Source: an uncultured Clostridium sp. | Lineage (GTDB): Bacteria > Bacillota_A > Clostridia > TANB77 > CAG-508 | Length of the DNA stretch: 28,379 nucleotides | Assembly: GCA_948466265.1 (NCBI GenBank) | Contig: CAOJZU010000019.1 | Coordinates: 1 to 28,379, forward strand | Direction of reading: 5' to 3' | The notes under the pieces: generated by a model | Seen by the model: the letters and a program-made list of their open reading frames with translations, nothing else | Databases searched by the model: none | Told to the model about the DNA's origin: nothing | Shown: positions 16,444 through 24,969 of the stretch, piece by piece | How the letters are laid out: every line of letters begins with the position of its first letter | Position numbering within the stretch: the first letter of the stretch is position 1 | Position numbers and translations under genes: made by a program

Positions 16444-16472
16444 TTGATTTTCCTTCCAAAATATGATATATA
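16444..16472 (+). promoter_or_regulatory. Promoter of rubrerythrin-rubredoxin
   Basis: TTGATT (16444-16449), a 17-nt spacer and TATATA (16467-16472). Confidence 0.6.
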
Positions 16473-16504
16473 AATAGAAAAACAAAAATTTAGGAGGAAA
16501 TATT

Positions 16505-17044
16505 ATGGAATTAAAAGGTTCAAAGACAGAGAAAAACTTATGGGAAGCATTTGCAGGAGAATCACAGGCAAGAAATAAATATACATATTATGCAAGCAAA
16601 GCAAAGAAAGATGGATATGAGCAAATAGCTGCTATATTCCAAGAAACAGCAGACAATGAAAAAGAACATGCAAAAATATGGTTTAAATTATTAAACGGAG
16701 GAAGTGTTCCAGGAACAGAAGAAAACTTAAAAGCAGCAGCAGGTGGAGAAAACTTTGAGTGGACAGATATGTATGCAAGAATGGCAAAGGAAGCAAAAGA
16801 AGAAGGATTTAATGATATAGCATTTTTGTTTGAAGAAGTTGGGAAGATAGAAAAAGAACATGAAGAAAGATACTTAAAACTATTAGAAAATGTAAAAGAC
16901 GGCTTAGTATTTTCAAAAGAAGGAGAAAAAATTTGGAAATGCAGAAACTGCGGACATATTGTAATAGGAAAAGAAGCACCAGAAGTATGCCCAGTATGTA
17001 ATCATCCAAAATCATATTTTGAAATAAAAGCAGAAAACTATTAA
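16505..17044 (+). CDS. Rubrerythrin
   Basis: A 179-residue non-heme iron peroxidase that reduces hydrogen peroxide in anaerobes. The N-terminal four-helix diiron domain carries the repeated Glu motifs ([40 protein letters not shown]). The C-terminal rubredoxin-like domain has CRNCGH and CPVCNHP as the FeS4 site. AGGAGG lies 7 nt upstream. It forms an operon with the rubredoxin-like gene 19 nt downstream, its likely electron donor. There are 14 glycine codons and no C insertion. Its CGG triplets are all across codon boundaries (AAC-GGA, GAC-GGC, TGC-GGA) and are read normally. Confidence 0.95.
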   Translation: MELKGSKTEKNLWEAFAGESQARNKYTYYASKAKKDGYEQIAAIFQETADNEKEHAKIWFKLLNGGSVPGTEENLKAAAGGENFEWTDMYARMAKEAKEEGFNDIAFLFEEVGKIEKEHEERYLKLLENVKDGLVFSKEGEKIWKCRNCGHIVIGKEAPEVCPVCNHPKSYFEIKAENY

Positions 17045-17063
17045 TATATGGAGGATTTAAACT

Positions 17064-17204
17064 ATGAATAAATATAGATGTACAGTATGCGGATATATAT
17101 ATGATGATGAGAAAGAAGAAGTAAAATTTGAAGACTTGCCAGATACATGGGTATGCCCATTATGTGGAGTTCCAAAATCATTATTTGAAAAAGTAGAAGA
17201 GTAA
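17064..17204 (+). CDS. Rubredoxin, short form
   Basis: A 46-residue electron carrier with one FeS4 site: [13 protein letters not shown] and [14 protein letters not shown] supply the four cysteines. It is shorter than the usual 52 or so residues because the loop between DDE and [11 protein letters not shown] is trimmed. GGAGG lies upstream. TGC-GGA is read normally. It probably reduces the adjacent rubrerythrin. Confidence 0.93.
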   Translation: MNKYRCTVCGYIYDDEKEEVKFEDLPDTWVCPLCGVPKSLFEKVEE

Positions 17205-17213
17205 GAATAGAAG

Positions 17214-17257
17214 GCCTGTTTAGCTTAAGAAAAAATTAAGCTAAACAGGCTTTAAAA
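17214..17257 (+). terminator. Terminator after rubredoxin
   Basis: Perfect 14-bp stem (17214-17227 with 17237-17250), A-rich loop, then TTTAAAAA. Confidence 0.8.
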
Positions 17258-17261
17258 ATGC

Positions 17262-17290
17262 TTGTTTTAGAAAAACATATATGATATAAT
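17262..17290 (+). promoter_or_regulatory. Promoter of the dCMP deaminase-der-plsY-gpsA cluster
   Basis: TTGTTT (17262-17267), a 17-nt spacer and TATAAT (17285-17290), directly after the rubredoxin terminator. Confidence 0.7.
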
Positions 17291-17318
17291 CAAAAATAAT
17301 TAATAAAGGGAGAAACAT

Positions 17319-17822
17319 ATGGAACAAAAAAGAGTAGATAAAATAAACTATTATTTATCAATAGCAGAAGCAGTTGCCCTTCGTGGTACATGCCTTAGAA
17401 AAAACTATGGATGTATCATTGTAAAAAATGACGAAATAATTGCAACAGGGTATACAGGAGCACCAAGAGGAAGAAAAAACTGTATAGATCTAGGATACTG
17501 CACAAAGAAAAAAATACTTCCTGAAACTAGACATCGGAGGATATGACGCATGTAGGTCAGTACATGCAGAACAAAATGCAATAATAAGTGCATCAAGAAA
17601 AGACATGATAGATGCTAAGTTATATTTAGTAGGTATTAGAAAAGATACAGGAGAATACGAAGAGGGAGCAGACTCATGTCAAATATGTAAAAAAATGATA
17701 ATAAATGCAGGAATAAAAGAAGTAGTAGTTAAAGATGAAACTAAAAAACGGATATAAAGTTATAAATGTAGAGGGCTGGATAGAAAATGACGAGTTGTTA
17801 GAACGGAAAAATAACATACTAA
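17319..17822 (+). CDS. Deoxycytidylate (dCMP) deaminase, three C-GGA shifts
   Basis: A 166-residue zinc enzyme converting dCMP to dUMP for thymidylate synthesis. RGTCLRKNYGCIIVKND and ATGYTGAPRG come first, then SVHAEQNAI with the zinc-binding His and catalytic Glu, and SCQICKKMIINAG with the zinc cysteines. Extra C's lie at 17535 (after CAT), 17749 (after AAA) and 17804 (after GAA), each before GGA. The first falls before HAE, so an unshifted product lacks the active site. The third sets the true C-terminus (LLEGKITY, stop 17820-17822); the unshifted frame would run into the start of der. AAAGGGAG lies 7 nt upstream of the ATG. Confidence 0.92.
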
Positions 17823-17841
17823 ATAAAGGAAGGAGAAATAG

Positions 17842-19179
17842 ATGTCAAAACCGATAGTTGCAATTGTTGGGAGACCAAATGTGCGGAAAGTCAACATTTT
17901 TTAATTATATAATTGGCCAAAAGCTATCAATAGTTGAAGATAGACCAGGAGTTACAAGAGACAGAATATACCGGAGACGCTGACTGGCGTGGAAGAAAAT
18001 TTACTCTTATAGACACAGCAGGACTAGAACCAAAATCAGAAGATAAGATATTAATTTCTATGCGTGAACAAGTACAAATTGCAATAGATATAGCAGATGT
18101 AATAGTATTTATGACAGATATAAAGCAAGGCATTACAGAGTCAGATAAAGACGTAGCACTTCTCCTTAGAAAAACAAAGAAACCAGTAATTTTAGTATGT
18201 AATAAAGCAGATAAATTTGGAAAAGAAAATAATGAGATATATGAGTTTTACAATTTAGGAATAGGCGAGCCACATGCGATATCTTCAGTAAATGCTTCAG
18301 GAATAGGAGATGTGTTAGATGAAATATATAAACACTTTAAAAAAGAGGATGAGACTGATGATGAAGATGGAATAATAAAAGTTGCATTGATTCGGAAAAC
18401 CAAATGTGCGGAAAATCTTCATTAGTTAATAAAATACTTCGGAGAAAATAGAGTAATAGTAAGTGATGTGGCAGGAACGACTAGAGACGCCATAGACACA
18501 CTTTATGAAAATGAAGAAGGTAAATATATATTTATAGATACAGCAGGGCTTAGAAGGAAAAATAAAATAAAAGAGGATATAGAAAAGTATAGCATTATAA
18601 GGACAATGCTAGCAATAGAGAGAGCAGATATATGTCTTCTTATGATAGATGCAAAAGAACGGAGTTACAGAACAAGATACAAAAATTGCAGGAGAAGCAC
18701 ACGAGGCAGGAAAAGGAATAATAATAGTTGTAAATAAATGGGATGAAATAGAAAAAGATAATCACACCATGGAAAGCTACAAAAAAGATGTATATAACAA
18801 ACTTGCATACATAACATACGCACCAATAATATTTATATCAGCATTAACAGGGCAAAGAATAAATAAACTATTTGGAATGATAAATGAAGTTAATAAATAC
18901 AATTCTATGAGAGTAAGTACAGGAGTATTAAACCAAGTAATAGATGAAGCAATAGCGATAACTCAGCCGCCGACAGATAAAGGAAGAAGACTAAAAATAT
19001 TATATGTTACACAAGCAAGTACAAAACCGCCGACATTTGTAATATTTGTAAACAATAAAGAAATCTTTCACTTTTCATATGAAAGATACTTAGTAAATCA
19101 TATTAGGAAAGAATTTGGAATGACAGGAACACCAATTAGAATTATTGTACGTGAAAAAAACGATAAATTTGAACAATAA
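17842..19179 (+). CDS. der: Ribosome-assembly GTPase Der (EngA), six C-GGA shifts
   Basis: A 443-residue double-G-domain GTPase for 50S assembly, the best test case in the window. Shifts lie at 17884 (after GTG), 17972 (after TAC), 18393 (after ATT), 18409 (after GTG), 18440 (after CTT) and 18660 (after GAA). Those at 17884 and 18409 fall exactly on the second Gly of the two P-loops, and skipping C restores GRPNVGKST and GKPNVGKSS. Other motifs are [28 protein letters not shown] and NKWD, followed by the KH-like C-terminal domain. About 30 glycine codons occur, of which six carry the extra C. Conventional reading leaves no usable G domain. AGGAG lies 6 nt upstream of the ATG. Confidence 0.96.
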
Positions 19180-19219
19180 TTAGTAAAAACAATAAAAAAA
19201 GAAATAATAAAAATATAAA

Positions 19220-19340
19220 GTTCAAACAAGGAACGAGTATTACTAGGCAATTTTTATTCAAAATACCGGAGGTGTACGTTTGTACATCGAGGATTTTTGA
19301 ATAAAAATTAACGAAGTAAGACGAAGTTTATTGCTTGAAC
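19220..19340. repeat. Palindromic intergenic element (MITE-like)
   Basis: About 121 bp between der and plsY. Outer arms are GTTCAAACAA (19220-19229) and TTGCTTGAAC (19331-19340), inverted with one mismatch. Inner arms at 19249-19264 and 19293-19309 pair over 16 bp with one extra T, and a small TGTAC/GTACA hairpin sits at the centre. It could be a non-autonomous mobile element or a processing/attenuation structure in the operon mRNA. It ends 5 nt before the plsY ribosome binding site. Confidence 0.5.
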
Positions 19341-19358
19341 GCCAGGGAGGTAGTAAAA

Positions 19359-19990
19359 ATGATACCAGTAATAATAGTAGCAATCATAGCATATCTTATA
19401 GGAAGTACTAATATTTCAGTAATATTAAGTAAAAGAATTGCAGGATTTGATGTGAGAGAAAAAGGAAGCAAAAGTACAGGAACAACAAATGTACTTAGAA
19501 GTGTAGGAAAAGGAGCAGCAGCAATTACTCTTATATTTGATATAATAAAAGGAGTTATAGCTGTAATGATAGCACTTCTAATAAGCAAAATTGCAAAAGA
19601 GACAAGTAGTGCATTACTTGTACAAGTAGCAGGATTTTCGGCAATTGTTCGGACATACATTTCCAGTATTTTTAGAATTTAAAGGCGGAAAAGGAGTAGC
19701 AACATCACTTGGAATATTACTATGTATGAACTGGAAAGTAGGATTAATATGTTTAGTATTTGCATTAATCGTAATGGCAGTAACTAGAATGGTATCTGCA
19801 GGCTCTTGCACAGCAGCAGTATTATATCCAGTACTTACTTTGTTCGGAGTACAAGAAGCACATTTAATTGTAGAACGGAAATTATATAGTATTTAGTATA
19901 TTACTTGCACTATTAGTTTTATTTAATCATAGACAAAACATAAAAAGAATATTAGAAGGAAAAGAAAACAAATTAAGTTTCAAAAGATAG
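19359..19990 (+). CDS. plsY: Acyl-phosphate:glycerol-3-phosphate acyltransferase PlsY, two C-GGA shifts
   Basis: A 209-residue integral membrane enzyme making lysophosphatidate from acyl-phosphate and glycerol-3-phosphate, the first step of phospholipid synthesis. Conserved blocks are LIGSTNISVILSKRIAGFDV, GSKSTGTTNVLRSVGKG, GHTFPVFLEFKGGKGVATSLG and HRQNIKRILEGKEN. Shifts lie at 19650 (after GTT, restoring VGHTFPVF) and 19876 (after GAA, restoring EGNYIVFSILLALLVLF, the last membrane helix). TTC-GGA nearby is read normally. GGGAGG lies 8 nt before the ATG. Sits between der and gpsA as in many Firmicutes. Confidence 0.94.
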
Positions 19991-20014
19991 AAAGTAATAT
20001 AAGGGGGAAACACA

Positions 20015-21005
20015 ATGATGAATATTTGTGTAATAGGAAGTGGAAGCTGGGGAGTAGCGCTTAGTATACATTTAGCAGGTCTAGGTCACAATATTAAAAT
20101 ATGGTCATTTACAGAAGAAGAAAAAAACATGATAAATATTGAACATAAATGCAAATTTTTACCAAATGCAGTCATACCAGAAAATGTATATTGTACAAAC
20201 TCAATGGAAGAAGCAGTAAATAATACAGATATCATTCTTCATGTAACACCATCAAAATTTACTAGAGATACAGTAAAAAAGTATAAAGAATATGTAACCA
20301 ATCAAGTCGTAGTCATATGTTCAAAAGGATTTGAAAAAGAGACATTAAAAACATTAGATGAAGTAATAGAAGAAGAACTTCCAAATTCCAAACTTGCAGT
20401 ACTTTCTGGACCAAGTCATGCAGAAGAAGTATCACTATACATACCAACAGCATTAGTTGTAGCATCAAAAAATAAAGAGACAAGAGACCTTATTCAAGAA
20501 GAATTTATGAGCGAAACTCTAAGAATATATACATGTGAAGATGTAAGAGGAGTAGAGCTTCGGAGGAGCACTTAAAAATATAATAGCATTTTGTGCTGGA
20601 GTAGCAAATGGAATAGGGCTTGGGGATAATAGCTTTGCAGCTCTTATTACAAGAGGATTAAAAGAAATATCAACTTTAGGTGAGGCACTTGGAGGAGAAA
20701 AAGAAACATTTTATGGACTTACACGGACTTCGGAGACCTAATTGTAACTTGTTTAAGTGAACATAGTAGAAACAGAAGGGCAGGAAAGCTAATAGGTCAA
20801 GGAAAAACAATAGAAGAGGCAAGAAAAGAAGTGCGGAATGGTAATTGAAAGCATAGATAATATAGAAGTTGCATATGAGCTTGGAAAAATAAACAATATA
20901 GAAATGCCAATACTAAATACTGTATATGATATATTATATAAAAATTTATCTCCAAAAGATGGAGTTTCAAGACTTATGCAAAGACAAAAAAAATCCGAAT
21001 TCTAA
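20015..21005 (+). CDS. gpsA: Glycerol-3-phosphate dehydrogenase [NAD(P)+], four C-GGA shifts
   Basis: A 328-residue enzyme reducing dihydroxyacetone phosphate to sn-glycerol-3-phosphate, the substrate of Pls[18 protein letters not shown] is the NAD(P) fold; [17 protein letters not shown] with the PSHAEE motif, [14 protein letters not shown] with the catalytic Lys, and TGLGDLIVTC follow. Shifts lie at 20561 (after CTT), 20724 (after ACA), 20731 (after CTT) and 20834 (after GTG). Those at 20724 and 20731 are only two codons apart, in the GLGD motif. An unshifted ribosome stops four codons past 20561, before the catalytic Lys. AAGGGGG lies 7 nt upstream of the first ATG. Confidence 0.96.
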
Positions 21006-21067
21006 AAAAATCCAGTATAAAATTACATAAATTCATAAAAATAATAATTAGAAAGGAATGTGAAAGT

Positions 21068-21499
21068 ATGGAATTATTTGAGAAAATCGGAGATGCTGCA
21101 AGTAAAACATATAAATATACAGCAGAAAAGACTAGCAAGATTGCAAAAGAAACAAAACTAAAAATGAAAATTAATGACTATAAAAAAGAGATAGAAAAAA
21201 TATATAGAGAAATAGGAGAGACAGTATACGAAAAATCTGTAGTAGATGAAGAAATAGACAAAGAAGAATTAAAAGAAAAATGTGATAGGATAGATAATAT
21301 AAGCGGTAAAATAGTAGAATGCAAAAATGAAATATTAGTTATAAAAGAAAAAAGGCAATGTGCAAATTGTTATGAAGAAATAGAAATAAATGCAAATTAT
21401 TGTCCAAATTGTGGATTTCACCAAGAAGAAGTAAAGATTGCAAAGCAGGATAATGAAGAAATAGAAAAAGTAGAAGAATTAGATGAAGAAGAGGAATAA
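21068..21499 (+). CDS. Coiled-coil zinc-ribbon protein
   Basis: A 143-residue protein of unknown function. Residues about 20-95 are charged and helical (KEIEKIYREIGETVYEK type), probably a coiled coil. CANCYEEIEINANYCPNCG at about 107-125 is a zinc ribbon with two CxxC pairs, and the tail is acidic. ATC-GGA and AGC-GGT are read normally; no shift. Last gene of the der-plsY-gpsA cluster, with AAAGGA about 10 nt before the ATG. Similar small proteins are common in Clostridia without assigned function. Confidence 0.7.
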   Translation: MELFEKIGDAASKTYKYTAEKTSKIAKETKLKMKINDYKKEIEKIYREIGETVYEKSVVDEEIDKEELKEKCDRIDNISGKIVECKNEILVIKEKRQCANCYEEIEINANYCPNCGFHQEEVKIAKQDNEEIEKVEELDEEEE

Positions 21500-21502
21500 A
21501 AA

Positions 21503-21785
21503 CTAGTAAGGGTATCTTTCATAAAGATACCTTATTAATTTATCTGCATTATCTTCAGTCACATAAATAAAAGCACCTTCATCAAGGCTAACCCACATAT
21601 TCATATTATATAAATCTATATTATCAGCAAAAGCTCCAACAATATCTGCAATCTCAATAGGATTTTCAAAAATTTTTTCCCATTTTAAATTATTTTTAAG
21701 ACTAATATTTTTATTATAAAAATCGTATAGAAACTTAGAAATTTCGCCGACTTTTCTCACTATACAAATTAACAATCGAGTACAT
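21503..21785 (-). CDS. Small conserved-looking protein, one C-GGC shift
   Basis: 93 residues, function unknown. A conventional call would start at 21775 and miss the real beginning. The ATG at 21785 has GGAGG just upstream and gives MYSIVNLYSEKS, then an in-frame CGG with its C at 21749 (after AGT). Skipping C gives GEISKFLYDFYNKN and joins the rest (EIADIVGAFADNIDLYNMNM, WVSLDEGAFIYV). This is the only C-GGC case. The start relies on ribosome-binding-site strength and continuity of reading, not on a recognised family. No signal peptide. The end of the gene overlaps the terminator hairpin of the plus-strand cluster. Confidence 0.65.
21508..21533 (+). terminator. Hairpin after the zinc-ribbon gene
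   Basis: 12- and 11-nt arms (21508-21519, 21523-21533) pair with one bulged G around CAT, followed by a weak T-rich tail. It lies inside the last codons of the opposing 21503-21785 gene. Confidence 0.45.
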
Positions 21786-21886
21786 AAAAACCTCCACTTT
21801 ATGATTTATTTTAAGCAAATAACAAAAAAGAATACAGAGAATATTTGGAGTTTTTTTTGTTATACTAAATAAATATGGAGGAAACA

Positions 21887-22760
21887 ATGAAAAATATAAT
21901 AATAAAAATATTAATAATACTTATAATAGTGGTTAGTTGTGTTTTAGGATATTTTATATATTCAAAAAACAAAAAAGACACAAAGCATACAAATAAATTA
22001 GAAGAAGAAATAGGATATTTAGATATTAAAATAACAAATTTATTAAATCAATTAAATGGTATAAATCTTGAAAATTATAAGGTGTCAATAAGTAAAACTC
22101 AAGAATCAGAAGGAAATACAAATTCAGGATCTAGTGAAAAGGAAAGTAGCAAAAAAGAAGAGGAACAAGAAAGTGATGAAAGTAAGCAAGAAACAACTAT
22201 AACAAAAATGGAAGAAGAACAAATAGTATCAGAATCTGATCAAGTAAATTGGACTTTGCTACAAGGAGAGATAGAAGTACTTTATTCAGCTTGGTCTACA
22301 ATAGTACTAGATTTATATAATGAAGGTGCAAGTTCAGAAAGGATAGTTGGATTTAGTAATATGGTAGATCAAACATTAGTTGCAATAAAAGAAAAAAACA
22401 AAACAAAAACTGCTCGGAAGTTTAGCAGCTATGTACGGATTTCTAGCTGAATTTACAGATAATTCTGAAATGGGAGAAATAGAAAAGAATGCTATTATTA
22501 CGAAAAGTTATATCCTTAATAGTTATGCATTTATAGAAAATGATGATTGGGAAAAAGTACAAATTGAGGTATATAATGCTGAAAAGAAATTTAGTGAGAT
22601 TATGAAAGACTTAAATAAAAAAGAGGAAAAAAGGAAATATAATATAAATAAAACTTACATCTTAATGCAGGAATTAAAAAATTCCTTAGCCACAAAAGAC
22701 AAAGGGATTTTTTATGTGAAATATAAAAATCTACTAGAAGAATTAAATGTTTTATTTTAA
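21887..22760 (+). CDS. Membrane-anchored helical protein, one C-GGA shift
   Basis: A 290-residue protein, not recognised. ATG 21887 follows GGAGG by 5 nt; the ATG at 21875 is inside that box. Residues 2-26 form a signal anchor. Then come a helical segment, a Ser/Glu/Lys-rich linker (about 75-115) and a helical C-terminal domain. The shift at 22415 (after GCT) restores AGSLAAMYGFLAEFTDN; unshifted reading stops about ten codons on. TAC-GGA twelve codons later is read normally. The C-terminus overlaps the opposing YcxB-like gene by 9 bases. Extracytoplasmic location is inferred from the anchor and linker. Confidence 0.7.
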
Positions 22761-23285
22761 CGTAGAATCTAATTTATATTTAAATTTACATTTTTGCTTC
22801 ATAAATTTCGTAAAATCTTCAGTAGAGCCTAAAGAAAATGTATTTTTTGAAACTAAGAATGCATTTTCTTTTGATACATAAAGATAAAAAAAGTTATTTG
22901 TTTCATATATTTTGCGAAATATAGAATACCTATATTTAAATTTTCCATTTTTATTTTTGACTTCAAAATCCTTTTCATAAAATGAGAAAGTATTTATGCT
23001 ATTTTCACCATATTTATCACTCTTAATTTCATTATCTACAATCATATTAGGTTTAATTACACGATAGCAAACAAAGCTAACAAGAATAATAGTAATTAAA
23101 ACACCTTGAATTCTAGCCCCAGAACGAAAGCAAATAATAATGCAAAATAAAAGAAGAAATACCCAAAGAGAGGTATAAGCCATATAATAAAAATTAAATT
23201 TTCTATTATGGAATTTTAAAAATTCTATATAATCATCAGTTGAATATTTTGTTTTATTCTCAAATAATTTATTGCCACTTGCCAT
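22752..23285 (-). CDS. YcxB-like two-helix membrane protein
   Basis: About 177 residues. Two adjacent transmembrane helices (about residues 34-55 and 60-80), then a soluble C-terminal domain (FSFYEKDFEVKNKNGKFKYRY, YLYVSKENAFLVSKNTFSLG) that resembles the YcxB-like fold found in many Firmicute membrane proteins of unknown role. ATG 23285 is preferred; a TTG four codons upstream sits too close to GGAGG. No in-frame CGG and no shift. The start remains uncertain. Confidence 0.68.
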   Translation of the reverse strand: MASGNKLFENKTKYSTDDYIEFLKFHNRKFNFYYMAYTSLWVFLLLFCIIICFRSGARIQGVLITIILVSFVCYRVIKPNMIVDNEIKSDKYGENSINTFSFYEKDFEVKNKNGKFKYRYSIFRKIYETNNFFYLYVSKENAFLVSKNTFSLGSTEDFTKFMKQKCKFKYKLDSTLK

Positions 23286-23348
23286 TATTAATCTCAATCC
23301 TCCAAAACAATTATAACATCTAATAAAAAAATTAGCAATACAAAAATG

Positions 23349-23377
23349 TTGTAAAAATAGATATAATGTAGTATAAT
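23349..23377 (+). promoter_or_regulatory. Promoter of the aluminium-resistance-type gene
   Basis: TTGTAA (23349-23354), a 17-nt spacer and a perfect TATAAT (23372-23377), 36 nt before the start codon. Confidence 0.7.
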
Positions 23378-23412
23378 AACTATCATGAGCAATATAGTTG
23401 TTGGAGGAAAAA

Positions 23413-24678
23413 ATGTATAAAGAATTTGGAATAAGTGAAAAAATAGAAGAACTTTCAAATGAAACAGAAAAGGAACTAAAAGAAATATTTTATAAAATAG
23501 ATGAAGATGCGTTATATAACAGTCAAAGAGTGTTAATGTCATTCCAGAAAAACAAAGTTTCTGAAATGCATTTTGGTACATCTACTGGATATGGGGAAGG
23601 AGATACTCGGAAGAGACGTAATTGAAAAAATATTTGCAGAAGTTTTAGGTGGAGAAGATAGTTTGGTTCGTAATCAGTTTATATCAGGAACACATGCACT
23701 AACAGTCTCACTTTTTGCACTATTAAGACCAAATGATAAAATGCTTGCAATATCTCGGAAAACCATATGATACATTAGATGAGGTAATAGGGATTAGAGA
23801 AAATCAAAGCTCATTAATGTCATTTGGAATAAAGTATAAAGAGATAGATTTAAAAGAAAATGAATTTGATATACCAAAAATAGTAGATACTTTAAAAAAT
23901 GATAAAATTAAATTAATACATATACAACGTTCAAAAGGGTATTCCTCAAGGAATAGTTTGAGATTAGAGCAAATAGAAAATGTCATAAAAGAAATAAGAA
24001 AAGTCGATAAAGATGTAATAATATTTATTGACAACTGCTACTGTGAATTTGTAGAAAGAAAAACACCACTTGATGTAGGGGCAGATATCATTGTACGGTT
24101 CACTTATAAAAAACCTAGGTGGAGGAATTGCGACAAATCGGAGCATATGCATGTGGAAAGAAAAAATACATAGAATTAGTATCAGAAAGATTGAACCCAC
24201 CAGGGCAAGGAAAGGAAGTACGGACCATCACTTCGGAGCAAATAAAAGCTTTCTTCAAGGATTATATTTTGCACCACATGTTGTTGCAAGTAGTTTAAAA
24301 ACAGCTGTGTTTGCAAGCAGAATGTTAGAGAAATTAGAATATAAAGTATCACCCAAATATAATGAGAAAAGAACAGATATAGTACAAATAATAGAATTTG
24401 GAGATGAAAAAGACTTAATAAAATTTTGCCAAGGAATACAAAAAGGCTCAGCGATAGATTCTACTGCAGTACCTACACCATATGATATGCCAGGGTATGA
24501 AGACAAAATAATAATGGCAAGTGGAAGCTTTGTACAAGGATCTTCAATTGAATTATCATGTGATGGACCTATAAGACCACCATACATTGCATTTCTTCAA
24601 GGAGGATTAACATATGAATATGGAAAGTTAGGGGTATTAAAAGCAATACAAGAACTAATAAACAATAAAAAAGATTAA
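23413..24678 (+). CDS. PLP enzyme of the methionine gamma-lyase-like / aluminium resistance family, six C-GGN shifts
   Basis: 419 residues of the fold-type I PLP family often annotated aluminium resistance protein (YnbB-like in Bacillus). FGTSTGYGEGDTGRD, FISGTHALTVSLFALLRPND, FIDNCYCEFVE and the probable PLP-lysine region GSLIKNLGGGIAT are typical. Shifts lie at 23608 (after ACT), 23756 (after TCT), 24096 (after GTA, the only CGGT), 24139 (after AAT), 24221 (after GTA) and 24234 (after CTT). The CGGT site lies six residues before the proposed PLP lysine, so no active enzyme forms without it. The substrate is not established for this family. GGAGG lies 5 nt upstream of the ATG. No hfq or miaA neighbours are visible. 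Confidence 0.9.
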
Positions 24679-24694
24679 ATAGGGGGAGAAAAGT

Positions 24695-24850
24695 ATGGAG
24701 AGATTAAAGGAATTAGGAACATGGGTTGTTTTAGTTATAGCATTTTGGTTATTTAGTAATGGAATTATATATTTATGCCTAAATAAGATTGGAAATAATG
24801 AGCTGAAAAACGAGAGCCAAACACAAATAATAAATGAAATAAAAAAATAA
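24695..24850 (+). CDS. 51-residue single-pass membrane protein
   Basis: Starts MERLKELGTWVVLVIAFWLF, with one hydrophobic helix at about residues 8-28 followed by a polar tail rich in Asn, Lys and Gln. AGGGGGAG lies about 6 nt before the ATG and the gene begins 16 nt after the PLP-enzyme stop, so it is probably the second gene of that operon. Function unknown. No in-frame CGG. Confidence 0.65.
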   Translation: MERLKELGTWVVLVIAFWLFSNGIIYLCLNKIGNNELKNESQTQIINEIKK

Positions 24851-24872
24851 TATTAATATTTGTACAAATCTA

Positions 24873-24901
24873 TTGAAAAAAAATATAACATGTAATATAA
24901 T
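24873..24901 (+). promoter_or_regulatory. Promoter of mreB
   Basis: TTGAAA (24873-24878), a 17-nt spacer and a perfect TATAAT (24896-24901). The -10 box overlaps the left arm of the inverted repeat at 24899-24944. Confidence 0.7.
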
Positions 24902-24944
24902 TGTAACAAGTTTGTAATAAAAAAGAAATAAACTTGTTACAATT
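24899..24944. promoter_or_regulatory. 15-bp perfect inverted repeat at the mreB promoter
   Basis: AATTGTAACAAGTTT (24899-24913) and its exact inverse (24930-24944) are separated by 16 nt and followed by a T-rich run. It may be the terminator of the upstream small gene, or a protein-binding site across the -10 box and transcription start of mreB. Confidence 0.55.
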
Positions 24945-24969
24945 TTTATATAAATAGGAGAAAAGATAG

